A stretch of 21,057 nt of DNA, from positions 32,512-53,568 of the forward strand of contig DIZT01000340.1 in assembly GCA_002427975.1 (NCBI GenBank), read 5' to 3'. The stretch's first letter is position 1. Each line of letters starts with the position of its first letter. Shown piece by piece: positions 1-7,242 of this stretch. Made by a program: the position numbers and the translations under genes. This DNA is from Micrococcaceae bacterium UBA6021 (GTDB taxonomy: Bacteria > Actinomycetota > Actinomycetes > Actinomycetales > Micrococcaceae). The notes under the pieces are model-generated. The model saw only the letters and a program-made list of their open reading frames with translations, ran no database searches and was not told the DNA's origin.

Positions 1-578
1 AGTTCCTGTTCCAGCGCCTCAAATCTCTGGGTGCCGAAGAGCTTCTGCAGCAATTCGAGGCGGTCTGCGGCCTTGGACCTCAGGAACGCGGCAAAATCAC
101 CCTGCGGCAGCATCACCACGCGGGTGAACTGTTCCCGGTCCATTCCCAGCAAGGCGGTGATTTCAGCGCCTGCCTCATCGTTGCGTCCGGATCTGTCCGC
201 CCAGGTCCCGCTGATGCGTTCCCGGAGGAGCGTCTTGGCCTGCTGCGTGGTGAAGCCGTTCTTTCCGCGGGCGCTGGGCTTATCCCAGGCCGGAGACCTG
301 GTGACTTCGAAGTGGCGGCCCTGGGCGGAAAACTCGCAGGTGACCGCCGGTTCGAGCGCCGGCCCGGCATGGTCGCTGCGGAGGCGCTTACCCTCCTGGC
401 GCGCCCCAGGCACGGATCCGTACAGTGCAAAGCAGACCGCGTCCAGCACGCTGGTCTTCCCTGCTCCGGTGGGGCCGTTGAGGAGGAAGAGTCCATGGGC
501 GCTCAACCTGTCGAAGTCGATTTCCTCGGTGCCCGCGAAGGGCCCGAAGGCGGAAATGACCAGGCGGTGGATCCTCAT
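1..578 (-). CDS. sbcC: Exonuclease SbcC, N-terminal part (cut by window edge)
   Basis: ATPase subunit of the SbcCD (Rad50/Mre11-type) complex, which opens hairpins and trims blocked DNA ends in the cytoplasm. About 192 N-terminal residues are visible. They begin MRIHRLVISAFGPFAG, carry a Walker A motif GPTGAGKT at residues 35-42, and later a Q-loop segment VVMLPQGDFAAFLRS typical of SbcC/Rad50. The reading frame stays open to base 1, so the coiled coil, zinc hook and C-terminal ATPase half lie outside the window. The ATG overlaps the sbcD stop in an ATGA arrangement, so the two are almost certainly co-translated. The family call is firm; only completeness of the gene cannot be judged. Confidence 0.93.
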   Translation of the reverse strand, partial: MRIHRLVISAFGPFAGTEEIDFDRLSAHGLFLLNGPTGAGKTSVLDAVCFALYGSVPGARQEGKRLRSDHAGPALEPAVTCEFSAQGRHFEVTRSPAWDKPSARGKNGFTTQQAKTLLRERISGTWADRSGRNDEAGAEITALLGMDREQFTRVVMLPQGDFAAFLRSKAADRLELLQKLFGTQRFEALEQE

Positions 579-1756
579 AGCGACGCCTCCCGGAGCCGCA
601 CGTTATCCAGCGCCGCGGCGATGGCCGGCCGCTCGGCGTCGTCCGCGTCCCGCCCCCGCACGTGATCCAGGAATCCGCAGCAGAGCGAGAGATCATCCTG
701 TGCTTCGGCGAGCCTGGTGCTGTAGCTTTTCGACGCCTTGACGGCGCCGCCCTGCGGATCAAACCCGAGGACAAGGGTGTCCGGAAAACGGACCCTCAGC
801 CGCTCCATGGCCTGCGCCGGCCGTTGCGCGTCCGTCAGCGTGATCTGGCAGTACGCATCCTCAGCCCAGGCATGTCCGGCTGACTCCAGGAGCTCAGAAA
901 TTTCTCCGCGGAGCACCGCCAGCTTCCGGGGGGCTTCCCACGAGAGTTCCGAAACGCCGGTCACGCCGTCCGGGCCGACGTCGATCAGCCAGCCTCCCTT
1001 GGTGTGTTTGGCTTCGGAGAACGAGTAGGCCAGGGGCGATCCCGAATACCTGACCTGCGGAGAGAGTGTCTGCCGGCCGTGCAGGTGCCCCAGCGCGGTA
1101 TAGCTGAATCCGTCGAACAGGTCCAGGGGCACGGCTCCGACTCCCCCGATGCTGAGGTCCCGTTCGCTGTCGGAGCTGATCCCGCCGCTGGCGAACGTGT
1201 GGGCGAGGACCACTGAATGGACGGTTCCCGCTGCGGTGCGCTTCGCGAGGTCAGCCCGGATGCGGTCAGTGGCGGCGCGGGTGACTTCGAAGTGGCTGGC
1301 GGTTTCGGCGCCGAGTTGTTCAGCGACGAGGCGCGGTTCCAGCCACGGGATTCCATAGATGGCCAGGACGGCGCCGGGCGCCTCGCCGTCACCGCTGGAC
1401 AGAGGCAGGATGACTGGCTGGTCCAGGTCCGCCAGCCTGGTCCGCAGGTGGACGCCGCCCCGCTCCAGCAGCCGGGAGGCGAATCCCAGCCGGATCGCGG
1501 AGTCGTGGTTGCCGGATGTCAGCACCACCGTGGCGCCGGTAGCCGTCAGCCGCACCAGGGCATCGTCCAACAGGCCCACGACGTCGACGCCGGGCAGGGC
1601 GCGGTCGTAGACATCACCGGCGATCAGGACAACGTCAACATCGTTCCCGGCGACGGCGCTGACGAGCTGGTCAACAAATGACCGCTGGGCGTCCAGCATC
1701 CCGACGCCGTGGAAGGATCGGCCCAAATGCCAGTCCGATGTGTGCAATAACCGCAT
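575..1756 (-). CDS. sbcD: Exonuclease SbcD (Mre11-like nuclease)
   Basis: Nuclease subunit of SbcCD, a metal-dependent phosphoesterase acting on double-strand ends and hairpins. The 393 residues match the usual family length. Calcineurin-type metal motifs are in order: SDWHLG at 7-12, GDVYDR at 47-52, GNHD at 82-85, LAHTF with H186, and GHLHG at 223-227. The start ATG at 1756 is supported by a TAGCGT -10 box ending 6 nt upstream, with no Shine-Dalgarno, suggesting a leaderless mRNA. The stop overlaps the sbcC start by 4 nt. sbcD first, then sbcC, is the standard order. Confidence 0.95.
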   Translation of the reverse strand: MRLLHTSDWHLGRSFHGVGMLDAQRSFVDQLVSAVAGNDVDVVLIAGDVYDRALPGVDVVGLLDDALVRLTATGATVVLTSGNHDSAIRLGFASRLLERGGVHLRTRLADLDQPVILPLSSGDGEAPGAVLAIYGIPWLEPRLVAEQLGAETASHFEVTRAATDRIRADLAKRTAAGTVHSVVLAHTFASGGISSDSERDLSIGGVGAVPLDLFDGFSYTALGHLHGRQTLSPQVRYSGSPLAYSFSEAKHTKGGWLIDVGPDGVTGVSELSWEAPRKLAVLRGEISELLESAGHAWAEDAYCQITLTDAQRPAQAMERLRVRFPDTLVLGFDPQGGAVKASKSYSTRLAEAQDDLSLCCGFLDHVRGRDADDAERPAIAAALDNVRLREASL

Positions 1757-1762
1757 ATTCTT

Positions 1763-1768
1763 ACGCTA
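1763..1768 (-). promoter_or_regulatory. -10 box of sbcD, leaderless arrangement
   Basis: On the minus strand TAGCGT is followed by 6 nt (AAGAAT) and then the sbcD ATG. Transcription would begin at or next to the start codon. No good -35 hexamer is visible at 17 bp. Confidence 0.6.
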
Positions 1769-1827
1769 GCGGCTGCCACCGACAGTTGAGGAAACCGCCG
1801 CAGCAGGCCGTCGCCCATTCAGTCCAG

Positions 1828-2784
1828 CTAGCCGCGCTTTCCGTCGAAGAATTCCTGTGCTTCGTCGTTGCTGTCCGGCGCTTCAGCGGCGGCCTTGGCC
1901 GGGGCGGCAGCAGGCTCCTCGACGACGTCAGCATCCTCGTCGTCGTCGAAATCCTCAACGTCGTGGACATCCACATCGTCAAAAGCTGATCCGTCTGCGG
2001 CCGAACCAGTGACGGCGGCCACCGGCGCGGCGAACCCACGGAAGACGAGCCCGGTGATGGCGGCACCCACCACGGGAGCAACCCAGAAGAGCCAGAGCTG
2101 CTCAAGGGACCAGCTGGAGCTGAACACGGCCGAGGCCGTGGCACGCGCGGGGTTGAACGGCGCGTTACCCACCGACAGGCCAAGCTGCAGCAGAACGGCG
2201 AAGGCGAGGCCGACGGCAATGGCAGCTGCCGTCCTGTTGATGTTGTTCCGCGCCGTGGTGCCCAGGAATACAGCGACCAGGATGGCGGCACCGAGTACTT
2301 CGAGCAGGAGAACGGCGGCGAGGGGAGCCTGGATGATCGAATGTTCGCCGAAGCCGGCCGTCACGGTATCGAACGCCGTCCGGCTGTCCTGGATGCCCGG
2401 GAGTGTCCGCAGGATCCCGAAGAGTGCCAAGGCGCCCAGGAGCCCGCCCACCAGTTGCGCGCCGATGTACGCAGCGGCGTCAACGAGCCGGATCCGGCCG
2501 GCGACGGCGTGTCCGACGGTCACCGCCGGGTTGAAGTGTCCACCGGAGACGTACCCGAAGGCCAGCATCGCCGCGGTCACCGCGAGGCCTGCTGCGAGCG
2601 CGGCCGGCAGCGGGCTGGACTGCGGAATGGTGAACAGCGGCACTCCCAGGCCTGCCACCACGATGAAAAGGGTGCCAAAGGCTTCCGCAGACAGCCTGGA
2701 CACCAGCCCGTGCCGGACTTCGGCACTGCTGCCGGCAGTGAGCCCGGAGGCGGGATCGCGGTGGACGGGCACAGGCGTAGTCAT
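1828..2784 (-). CDS. Aquaporin / MIP-family channel with acidic C-terminal tail
   Basis: Membrane channel of the major intrinsic protein family, 318 residues. Both pore motifs are present: SGGHFNPAVT with NPA at 85-87 and NAPFNPAR with NPA at 211-213, and the body aligns closely with E. coli AqpZ as I recall it. An ungapped alignment puts A65, L199, A208 and R214 at the selectivity-filter positions that are F43, H174, T183 and R189 in AqpZ, so three of four filter residues differ. Water versus small-solute transport therefore cannot be assigned. After about residue 252 there is a roughly 65-residue hydrophilic tail rich in Asp/Glu (267-290), longer than in AqpZ. A Shine-Dalgarno AAGGA lies about 10 nt before the ATG. 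It is probably monocistronic, 71 bp upstream of sbcD. Confidence 0.9.
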   Translation of the reverse strand: MTTPVPVHRDPASGLTAGSSAEVRHGLVSRLSAEAFGTLFIVVAGLGVPLFTIPQSSPLPAALAAGLAVTAAMLAFGYVSGGHFNPAVTVGHAVAGRIRLVDAAAYIGAQLVGGLLGALALFGILRTLPGIQDSRTAFDTVTAGFGEHSIIQAPLAAVLLLEVLGAAILVAVFLGTTARNNINRTAAAIAVGLAFAVLLQLGLSVGNAPFNPARATASAVFSSSWSLEQLWLFWVAPVVGAAITGLVFRGFAAPVAAVTGSAADGSAFDDVDVHDVEDFDDDEDADVVEEPAAAPAKAAAEAPDSNDEAQEFFDGKRG

Positions 2785-2926
2785 GGTGGGGCAATCCTTA
2801 TCGTTGGGGTGTGGTGCCTTTGCATTCTGCCAAGGGATTCTGGGCGTTGGCTGAATCTGAGCTTAGTGGACGGACACTACGGCGCACCGGCGCGTGCCAC
2901 CTCCGCCCCACGGTAAATTTACTGTC
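2785..2926. promoter_or_regulatory. Divergent intergenic region, aquaporin / ADP-ribosylglycohydrolase
   Basis: This 142-bp spacer must hold both promoters. For the plus-strand gene, TAAATT at 2914-2919 ends 7 nt before the ATG at 2927, a leaderless pattern. For the aquaporin, the Shine-Dalgarno (AAGGA, minus strand, 2795-2799) is visible but its -10 is not clear; TAGTGT (minus strand, near 2874-2879) is one candidate. A short inverted repeat, TAGTG-N6-CACTA at 2864-2879, sits in the middle and could be an operator, though it is short enough to be chance. Confidence 0.45.
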
Positions 2927-4009
2927 ATGAGCATCGATCCGGGCGCCGTTGCCGCGCCCCCGCTGAAGTCGCGCATCCATGGCTGCCTCCTGGGCGGGGC
3001 ATTAGGCGACTCGCTGGGCTACGCGGTGGAGTTCGACCCGATCGAGTCGATCCGCCACCGCTTCGGCCCAGAGGGCCTGACGGACTTCGGAGCGCTCGGG
3101 CCCGGCAGTCACTTTTCGGACGACACGCAGATGACGCTGTACACCGTGGACGGGCTGGTGGAGGCGCTCGAATGGGCCAATGAGGGCGTGGGGGCCGACG
3201 CGAACGCCTGCCTGTGGCTGGCCTACCTCCGCTGGCTGGACACCCAGGGCGAGTCCGTACCGCCGCAGGCCCCGTCACAGCCGCCGCGGTGGATCGACGG
3301 CAATGAGGTCCTGAGGCACCGCCGCGCCCCGGGAAACGCGTGCATCAGCGGGTTGGCCACAGGCGAAATGGGAACGGTATACCGGCCGGTGAACCCCGAG
3401 TCGAAGGGCTGCGGAACGGTGATGCGGTCCGCGCCGTTCGGCCTGATTCCCCACATAGCGTCCGACGCCGTCTATAAGTTGAGTGCCGATGCCGCCTCCC
3501 TGACGCATGGCCATCCGTCCGCCCGGCAAAGTGCCGGCAGCTTCAGCCTGCTGATCCATCGACTGGTGGCAGGTGACAGCCTGGCGGACGCAGCGGCGGC
3601 GGTCCTGGACGGGGTCCGTGGCCTCAAAGATGTGGCAGCGGAACTCCCCGAGCGGCTCGAAGCGGCCGTCCGGTGTGCAGGAACAGGCGTCCTGTCGCCG
3701 GAGGAACTTGTTTGGCAACTGGGCGGGGGCTGGGTCGCGGAGGAGGCGTTCGCCGTCGGGCTTTACGCTGTACTGGCCACAGCGCCGGGCCCGGACTCCA
3801 CCCTTTCGCCGGAGGGCCATTTCCGGGCGGCCATCGCGCTGGCCGTCAACCACAGCGGCGACAGCGATTCCACCGGATCCATCGCGGGAAACATCCTGGG
3901 CGCCTTCTACGGCGAAGAGTGCCTGCCCCAGGAGTGGCTCGACGCCCTCGAAGCGCCGGACGTCATCCGCGGCATGGCCGATCTCCTGGTGGGTGTTACG
4001 ACCGCCTGA
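2927..4009 (+). CDS. ADP-ribosylglycohydrolase family protein
   Basis: Hydrolase of the ARH/DraG family, which removes ADP-ribose from proteins or from small ADP-ribosylated molecules using two Mg ions. From the chosen start the protein has 360 residues. N-terminal signature GCLLGGALGDSLGYAVEF (19-36), metal motif HFSDDTQMT with S64-D65-D66-type acidic residues, and C-terminal metal motif NHSGDSDSTGSIAGN with D312, D314 and T316 are all present, so it should be active. The frame is open from GTG 2894, but the ATG at 2927 is preferred because a TAAATT box lies 7 nt before it. No ADP-ribosyltransferase partner is in the window, so the substrate is unknown. The 3' end overlaps the convergent DUF4395 gene by 14 bp. 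Confidence 0.9.
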   Translation: MSIDPGAVAAPPLKSRIHGCLLGGALGDSLGYAVEFDPIESIRHRFGPEGLTDFGALGPGSHFSDDTQMTLYTVDGLVEALEWANEGVGADANACLWLAYLRWLDTQGESVPPQAPSQPPRWIDGNEVLRHRRAPGNACISGLATGEMGTVYRPVNPESKGCGTVMRSAPFGLIPHIASDAVYKLSADAASLTHGHPSARQSAGSFSLLIHRLVAGDSLADAAAAVLDGVRGLKDVAAELPERLEAAVRCAGTGVLSPEELVWQLGGGWVAEEAFAVGLYAVLATAPGPDSTLSPEGHFRAAIALAVNHSGDSDSTGSIAGNILGAFYGEECLPQEWLDALEAPDVIRGMADLLVGVTTA

Positions 4010-4514
4010 GGGAAATGTTGTTGCAGGCTTCGCAGATGTCCTCCGGAATCAGGCCGCGGCGCTGCAGCACTCCGAAGATGACGCAGCCCAGGCAGAATCC
4101 CGCGAAGGCCTCCAGTGACGCGGCCGCGATGAGAACGGCCAGCGCAATCCAGGCAGCAGGCGCAGCACCGGCGACGAACAGGATCAGCGCCGTGGTGGAT
4201 ACCACCGTGCCCAGGCCCTGGGCGAAACGCTTGGGAGGTCCGGGGACCAGGCGAACGCTGCCCAGCCGGGGCGCCAGGACCTTGACGGACAGCAAGGCCA
4301 GCGGCGAGATCCGCGGCCCGAACAGCACCCGCAGCCAGAAGCCCGCGGCCATCAGTACCAGTCCCCACACGGATCCGCTCAGCAGTGTGGCGCCGGCCAG
4401 GAGCACCACCAGCCCGGCGGTGATCCGGGCCGCGTATTCATTGACGGGGTTTGGGAAGGCGAACACGGCGGACCAGTTGATTCCGGTTGTTTGGCCGTCC
4501 GTTGGTTTGCTCAT
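3996..4514 (-). CDS. DUF4395 membrane protein
   Basis: A 172-residue integral membrane protein of unknown function, recognised as DUF4395 from the FPNPVNEYAARI block (20-31), the GFWLRVLFGPRISPLALL block (58-75) and the GFCLGC block (139-144). I count about four hydrophobic segments (roughly 32-48, 50-64, 103-120, 121-150). Two CxxC pairs occur: C141/C144 at the end of the last membrane segment and C161/C164 near the C-terminus, suggesting a redox or metal role by analogy only. A TAGCCT box ends 6 nt before the ATG. The last codons overlap the end of the ADP-ribosylglycohydrolase gene on the other strand. Confidence 0.82.
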   Translation of the reverse strand: MSKPTDGQTTGINWSAVFAFPNPVNEYAARITAGLVVLLAGATLLSGSVWGLVLMAAGFWLRVLFGPRISPLALLSVKVLAPRLGSVRLVPGPPKRFAQGLGTVVSTTALILFVAGAAPAAWIALAVLIAAASLEAFAGFCLGCVIFGVLQRRGLIPEDICEACNNISLRRS

Positions 4515-4520
4515 CCTGCA

Positions 4521-4526
4521 AGGCTA
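4521..4526 (-). promoter_or_regulatory. -10 box of the DUF4395 gene, leaderless arrangement
   Basis: Minus-strand TAGCCT, then 6 nt (TGCAGG), then the ATG. The GCAGG could act as a very close Shine-Dalgarno, but it is too near the start to work normally. The remaining spacer up to the exonuclease stop (4527-4608) shows nothing distinctive. Confidence 0.55.
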
Positions 4527-4608
4527 GGAGCCGGGCCTCCCGCAGGGAAGCTTTGTTGCGCCGGATGAACTCGGCACCGGGTCAAGACAGCCGGGCAAGC
4601 AGTGCGGC

Positions 4609-5604
4609 CTAACCGCCCACCATCTGCAGGAACTCGCCTTCGGAGAGTACTTCAATGGGTTGGCCACGGTCATGGAGCTCCAGGACACGACGTGCCTTGC
4701 CGGTCAGCCTGCCGGACCGCAGGTCCGAGGCCACAAAGCCGTCACCCACCACCAGCACCGTGGTGCGGGCCGTCACCCGGCTTTCCGGCCGGGCACCCAG
4801 CTCGGCCGAACGCACCTTGGCTTCCGGCCGGGCCATGGAGAGCTCGCCGGTAAAGACAACAGTCTGGCCATACAGGGGATGGGAGGGTTCGGCGTCGGCG
4901 TTGGGGACCGGGTTGGCCCCTTCCTCCGGCCAGCCGGACAGAAAGGGCCGCACCAGCGCGGCGCCGCTTGCACCGGCAGCCGCGCCGGCAAGCGCTGTGA
5001 GGCTCGCCTTGGACAGGACATCGTGCTCCGGGTCAAACGCCTCCTGGTGAGGCAGGGCCAGGCCCAGCGACAGGTAAAGCTCGGCGATGCTGTTGGCGTT
5101 GTTCCGCGCGGCGATGTCGATGAGGATACCGGCGCAGGCACGGGCGTCCTCTGCGGCATCGTGATGGTTGAGCAGTGGAACGCCCGCTTCCTCGGCGGCG
5201 AACGGCAAGGAATTCGAGACCAGGGAGTAACAGCGCCGGGACAGCATCACCGTGCAGACGTAGTCGTAGGCAGGGCCGGGCAGGCCGGACACTTCAAGCC
5301 CGGACCGGATCACGCCGAGGTCAAAGGCGGCGTTGTGCGCGGCCAGGATGTCGTCCCCGATAAAGGCACCAATCTCCGGGAACAGCTCACCGAAGCGGGG
5401 AAGGCCTGCAACGTCCTCGGACCTGATGCCGTGGACGCGGATGTTGTGGTACTCGAAGTGGTCATGGTTCGCCGGCGGCCGCATCAGCCAGGACGCTTCG
5501 TCGACGACGCGCCCGCCCCGTACCTTCGTCAGGCCCACCGCGCACGGTGAACCCCGGAAGCCGTTGGCAGTCTCGAAGTCGATCGCCGTAAAGTCCAAAC
5601 CCAC
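4609..5604 (-). CDS. DEDDh 3'-5' exonuclease with C-terminal BRCT domain
   Basis: A 331-residue DnaQ-like exonuclease. The acidic motifs are visible: IDFET with D9 and E11, AHNAAFD with D95, and HHDAAEDARA with catalytic H148 and D153, which makes it the DEDDh subtype. Following a linker of about 70 residues, 243-331 resemble a BRCT domain (LYGQTVVFTGEL, then an SAELGARPESRVTARTTVLVVG block), of the kind in NAD-dependent DNA ligase. The BRCT probably targets the nuclease to a DNA-repair partner or phosphorylated/nicked ends; that is inference. The GTG start at 5604 is supported by a TAAAGT box 7 nt upstream. It is divergent from dedA, 53 bp away. Confidence 0.88.
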   Translation of the reverse strand: MGLDFTAIDFETANGFRGSPCAVGLTKVRGGRVVDEASWLMRPPANHDHFEYHNIRVHGIRSEDVAGLPRFGELFPEIGAFIGDDILAAHNAAFDLGVIRSGLEVSGLPGPAYDYVCTVMLSRRCYSLVSNSLPFAAEEAGVPLLNHHDAAEDARACAGILIDIAARNNANSIAELYLSLGLALPHQEAFDPEHDVLSKASLTALAGAAAGASGAALVRPFLSGWPEEGANPVPNADAEPSHPLYGQTVVFTGELSMARPEAKVRSAELGARPESRVTARTTVLVVGDGFVASDLRSGRLTGKARRVLELHDRGQPIEVLSEGEFLQMVGG

Positions 5605-5657
5605 GGCCCATACTTTACAGCCGAACGGGACAGCATCCGGTCAAGTACCCTGAGTAG
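5605..5657. promoter_or_regulatory. Divergent leaderless promoters, exonuclease-BRCT / dedA
   Basis: The 53-bp spacer holds a minus-strand -10 TAAAGT (5612-5617), 7 nt before the exonuclease GTG, and a plus-strand -10 TACCCT (5646-5651), 6 nt before the dedA GTG. The two -35 regions must share the 28 bp between the boxes. No Shine-Dalgarno is evident for either gene. Confidence 0.55.
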
Positions 5658-6449
5658 GTGAACATTCTTGCGATCAGCGACCTTGCCGCGCCCATGCTGG
5701 GGGGTGCTGGACCAGTCCAGCCGCAACTGGCGTCTTTCCTGCCCGACTGGCTGAACCCCCAGATCTTCCTGGCCGATCCTGCACTCGCACCCTGGGTGGT
5801 GCTGCTGGTCTGCGGAATTGTCTTCGCCGAGACAGGCCTGCTGGTGGGATTCTTCCTGCCCGGCGATTCGATGCTGTTCACGGCCGGGCTGCTGGTCGCC
5901 ACCGACACCATCAAATTCAATGTCTGGCTTTTGGCCCTCCTGATCGTCATCGCGGCCATCATCGGCAACCAGACCGGCTACCTCATCGGGTCAAAAGCCG
6001 GCCCGGCGATCTTCAACAAACCGAACTCCCGCCTGTTCAAGCGTGAAAACGTCGAAAACGCCCACGCCTTCTTCGAAAAGCACGGCGGCAAGGCACTGAT
6101 CCTGGCCCGCTTCGTCCCGATCATCAGGACCTTCGTGCCCGTGATCGTGGGCGTGGCCCAGATGAACAAAAAGAAGTTCTTCCTCTTCAACGTGATCGGC
6201 GCGGCCCTGTGGGGCGGCGGCGTCACGCTGCTCGGCTACCTGTTGGGCGACAAAGTCCCGTGGGTCAGGGACAACCTGGACATCATCTTCATTGCGATCG
6301 TGCTGGTCTCCGTGATTCCCATCGGCATTGAAATCCTCCGCGGCCTTTCGGCCAAACGCCAGGCTGCCAAATTCAGCACGGACGCCGTCGAAGAATTCAT
6401 TGAGGAGCACGAACCCGAAGCCGAGCGGAAGACCCACCGGGACCTCTAA
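5658..6449 (+). CDS. DedA family membrane protein
   Basis: A 263-residue multi-span inner-membrane protein of the DedA/VTT superfamily, members of which act in lipid scrambling or flipping (for example undecaprenyl phosphate or phosphatidylethanolamine recycling) and envelope homeostasis. Family signatures are visible: FAETGLLVGFFLPGDSMLF after the first long hydrophobic segment, the amphipathic ARFVPIIRTFVPVIVGVAQM block with the conserved arginines, and several transmembrane stretches up to about residue 229. The last roughly 35 residues are charged and cytoplasmic. The GTG start at 5658 fits a TACCCT box 6 nt upstream. Which lipid it handles cannot be told from sequence. Confidence 0.9.
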   Translation: MNILAISDLAAPMLGGAGPVQPQLASFLPDWLNPQIFLADPALAPWVVLLVCGIVFAETGLLVGFFLPGDSMLFTAGLLVATDTIKFNVWLLALLIVIAAIIGNQTGYLIGSKAGPAIFNKPNSRLFKRENVENAHAFFEKHGGKALILARFVPIIRTFVPVIVGVAQMNKKKFFLFNVIGAALWGGGVTLLGYLLGDKVPWVRDNLDIIFIAIVLVSVIPIGIEILRGLSAKRQAAKFSTDAVEEFIEEHEPEAERKTHRDL

Positions 6450-6484
6450 CCGTCATCCCGGACCCCCTGGCCACTCCCTCCCCC

Positions 6485-6548
6485 GGAGTTTTGTCCAGAT
6501 ATCGCCCTTTCGAGCCCCATTTAGCCGCGATATCTGGACAAAAACTCC
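6485..6548. repeat. 64-bp near-perfect inverted repeat between convergent genes
   Basis: Left arm 6485-6504 (starting GGAGTTTTGTCC and ending ATATCG) pairs with right arm 6528-6548 over 20 bp, interrupted only by one extra A (one T-run has 4, the other 5). The loop is 23 nt (6505-6527). It lies in the 106-bp gap between the ends of dedA (plus) and rdgB (minus). The T and A runs are inside the stem, not after it, so it is not a textbook intrinsic terminator, although it may end both transcripts. Its AT-richness against high-GC surroundings suggests a small dispersed palindromic element; there is only one copy in this window. Confidence 0.75.
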
Positions 6549-6555
6549 CGTAAGG

Positions 6556-7242
6556 TCACGGGCGGGCGAGTGCCTCGACAATGGCCGGCAGGAGCGCCCG
6601 GAAGGCCTTCCCCCGGTGGCTGATCGCGTTCTTCTCCTCCGCTGAGAGTTCGGCGCAGCTGCGGTCCTCGCCGGCTGGCTGCAGCACGGGGTCGTAGCCG
6701 AAGCCGCCGTCGCCACGGGGTTCGCGCAGGAGGGTCCCCTCAAGCTGGCCGTACTCCACCACTTCGCGGCTCCCTGTACCCGGCCCCGGAACAGCCAGGG
6801 CCGCAGCGCAGACAAATGCGGCTCCCCGGTGCCCGTCCGGGACGTCGGAGAGCTGGTCCAGCAGAAGCCGCAGGTTGGCGGCATCGTCACCGTGCCGGCC
6901 GGACCAGCGCGCGGAAAAGATTCCCGGCGCACCGCCCAACACGTCCACGGCCAGCCCCGAATCGTCGGCGATGGCCGCCAGCCCCGTGGCCTCGGCAACA
7001 GCCCGCGCCTTCAACAACGAGTTTTCGGCGAACGTCACACCGGTTTCGACGACGTCGGGGGCACCTGCCGCCGCGGCGTCCACCACCTGCGTGTCGACGT
7101 CGAGCCCGGGGACCTGTCCGCGCAGCAGCTCCCGGAGTTCCCGGAGCTTGGCCTTGTTGTGCGTGGCCAGGACGAGGCGCGGTGCAGGCGAGCCCTCAGG
7201 TTCAGCGTTTACAGCGTTCGGGTTCACTGCGCTGATGTTCAC
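6556..7242 (-). CDS. rdgB: RdgB/HAM1 family non-canonical purine NTP pyrophosphatase
   Basis: Housecleaning enzyme that hydrolyses dITP, ITP and XTP to the monophosphate and pyrophosphate, keeping deaminated purines out of DNA and RNA. Of 228 residues, the N-terminal ~20 form a family-atypical extension before the substrate loop [16 protein letters not shown]. The motifs [37 protein letters not shown] and [11 protein letters not shown] are intact. The GTG start at 7242 overlaps the rph stop as GTGA, so translation is coupled; rph followed by rdgB is the usual actinobacterial order. Confidence 0.95.
   Translation of the reverse strand: MNISAVNPNAVNAEPEGSPAPRLVLATHNKAKLRELRELLRGQVPGLDVDTQVVDAAAAGAPDVVETGVTFAENSLLKARAVAEATGLAAIADDSGLAVDVLGGAPGIFSARWSGRHGDDAANLRLLLDQLSDVPDGHRGAAFVCAAALAVPGPGTGSREVVEYGQLEGTLLREPRGDGGFGYDPVLQPAGEDRSCAELSAEEKNAISHRGKAFRALLPAIVEALARP

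Noticed and set aside
1868..2854. Long open frame on the plus strand opposite the aquaporin
   Set aside because: Composition is Ser/Ala/Thr/Arg-rich with no family motif; it is the antisense shadow of a clear MIP gene in high-GC DNA.
2864..2879. TAGTG-N6-CACTA as an operator between the aquaporin and ADP-ribosylglycohydrolase genes
   Set aside because: Arms of only 5 bp; too short to claim as a site without conservation.
6485..6548. Palindrome as a classical intrinsic terminator
   Set aside because: No T-tract follows the stem on either strand; the T/A runs are part of the stem.
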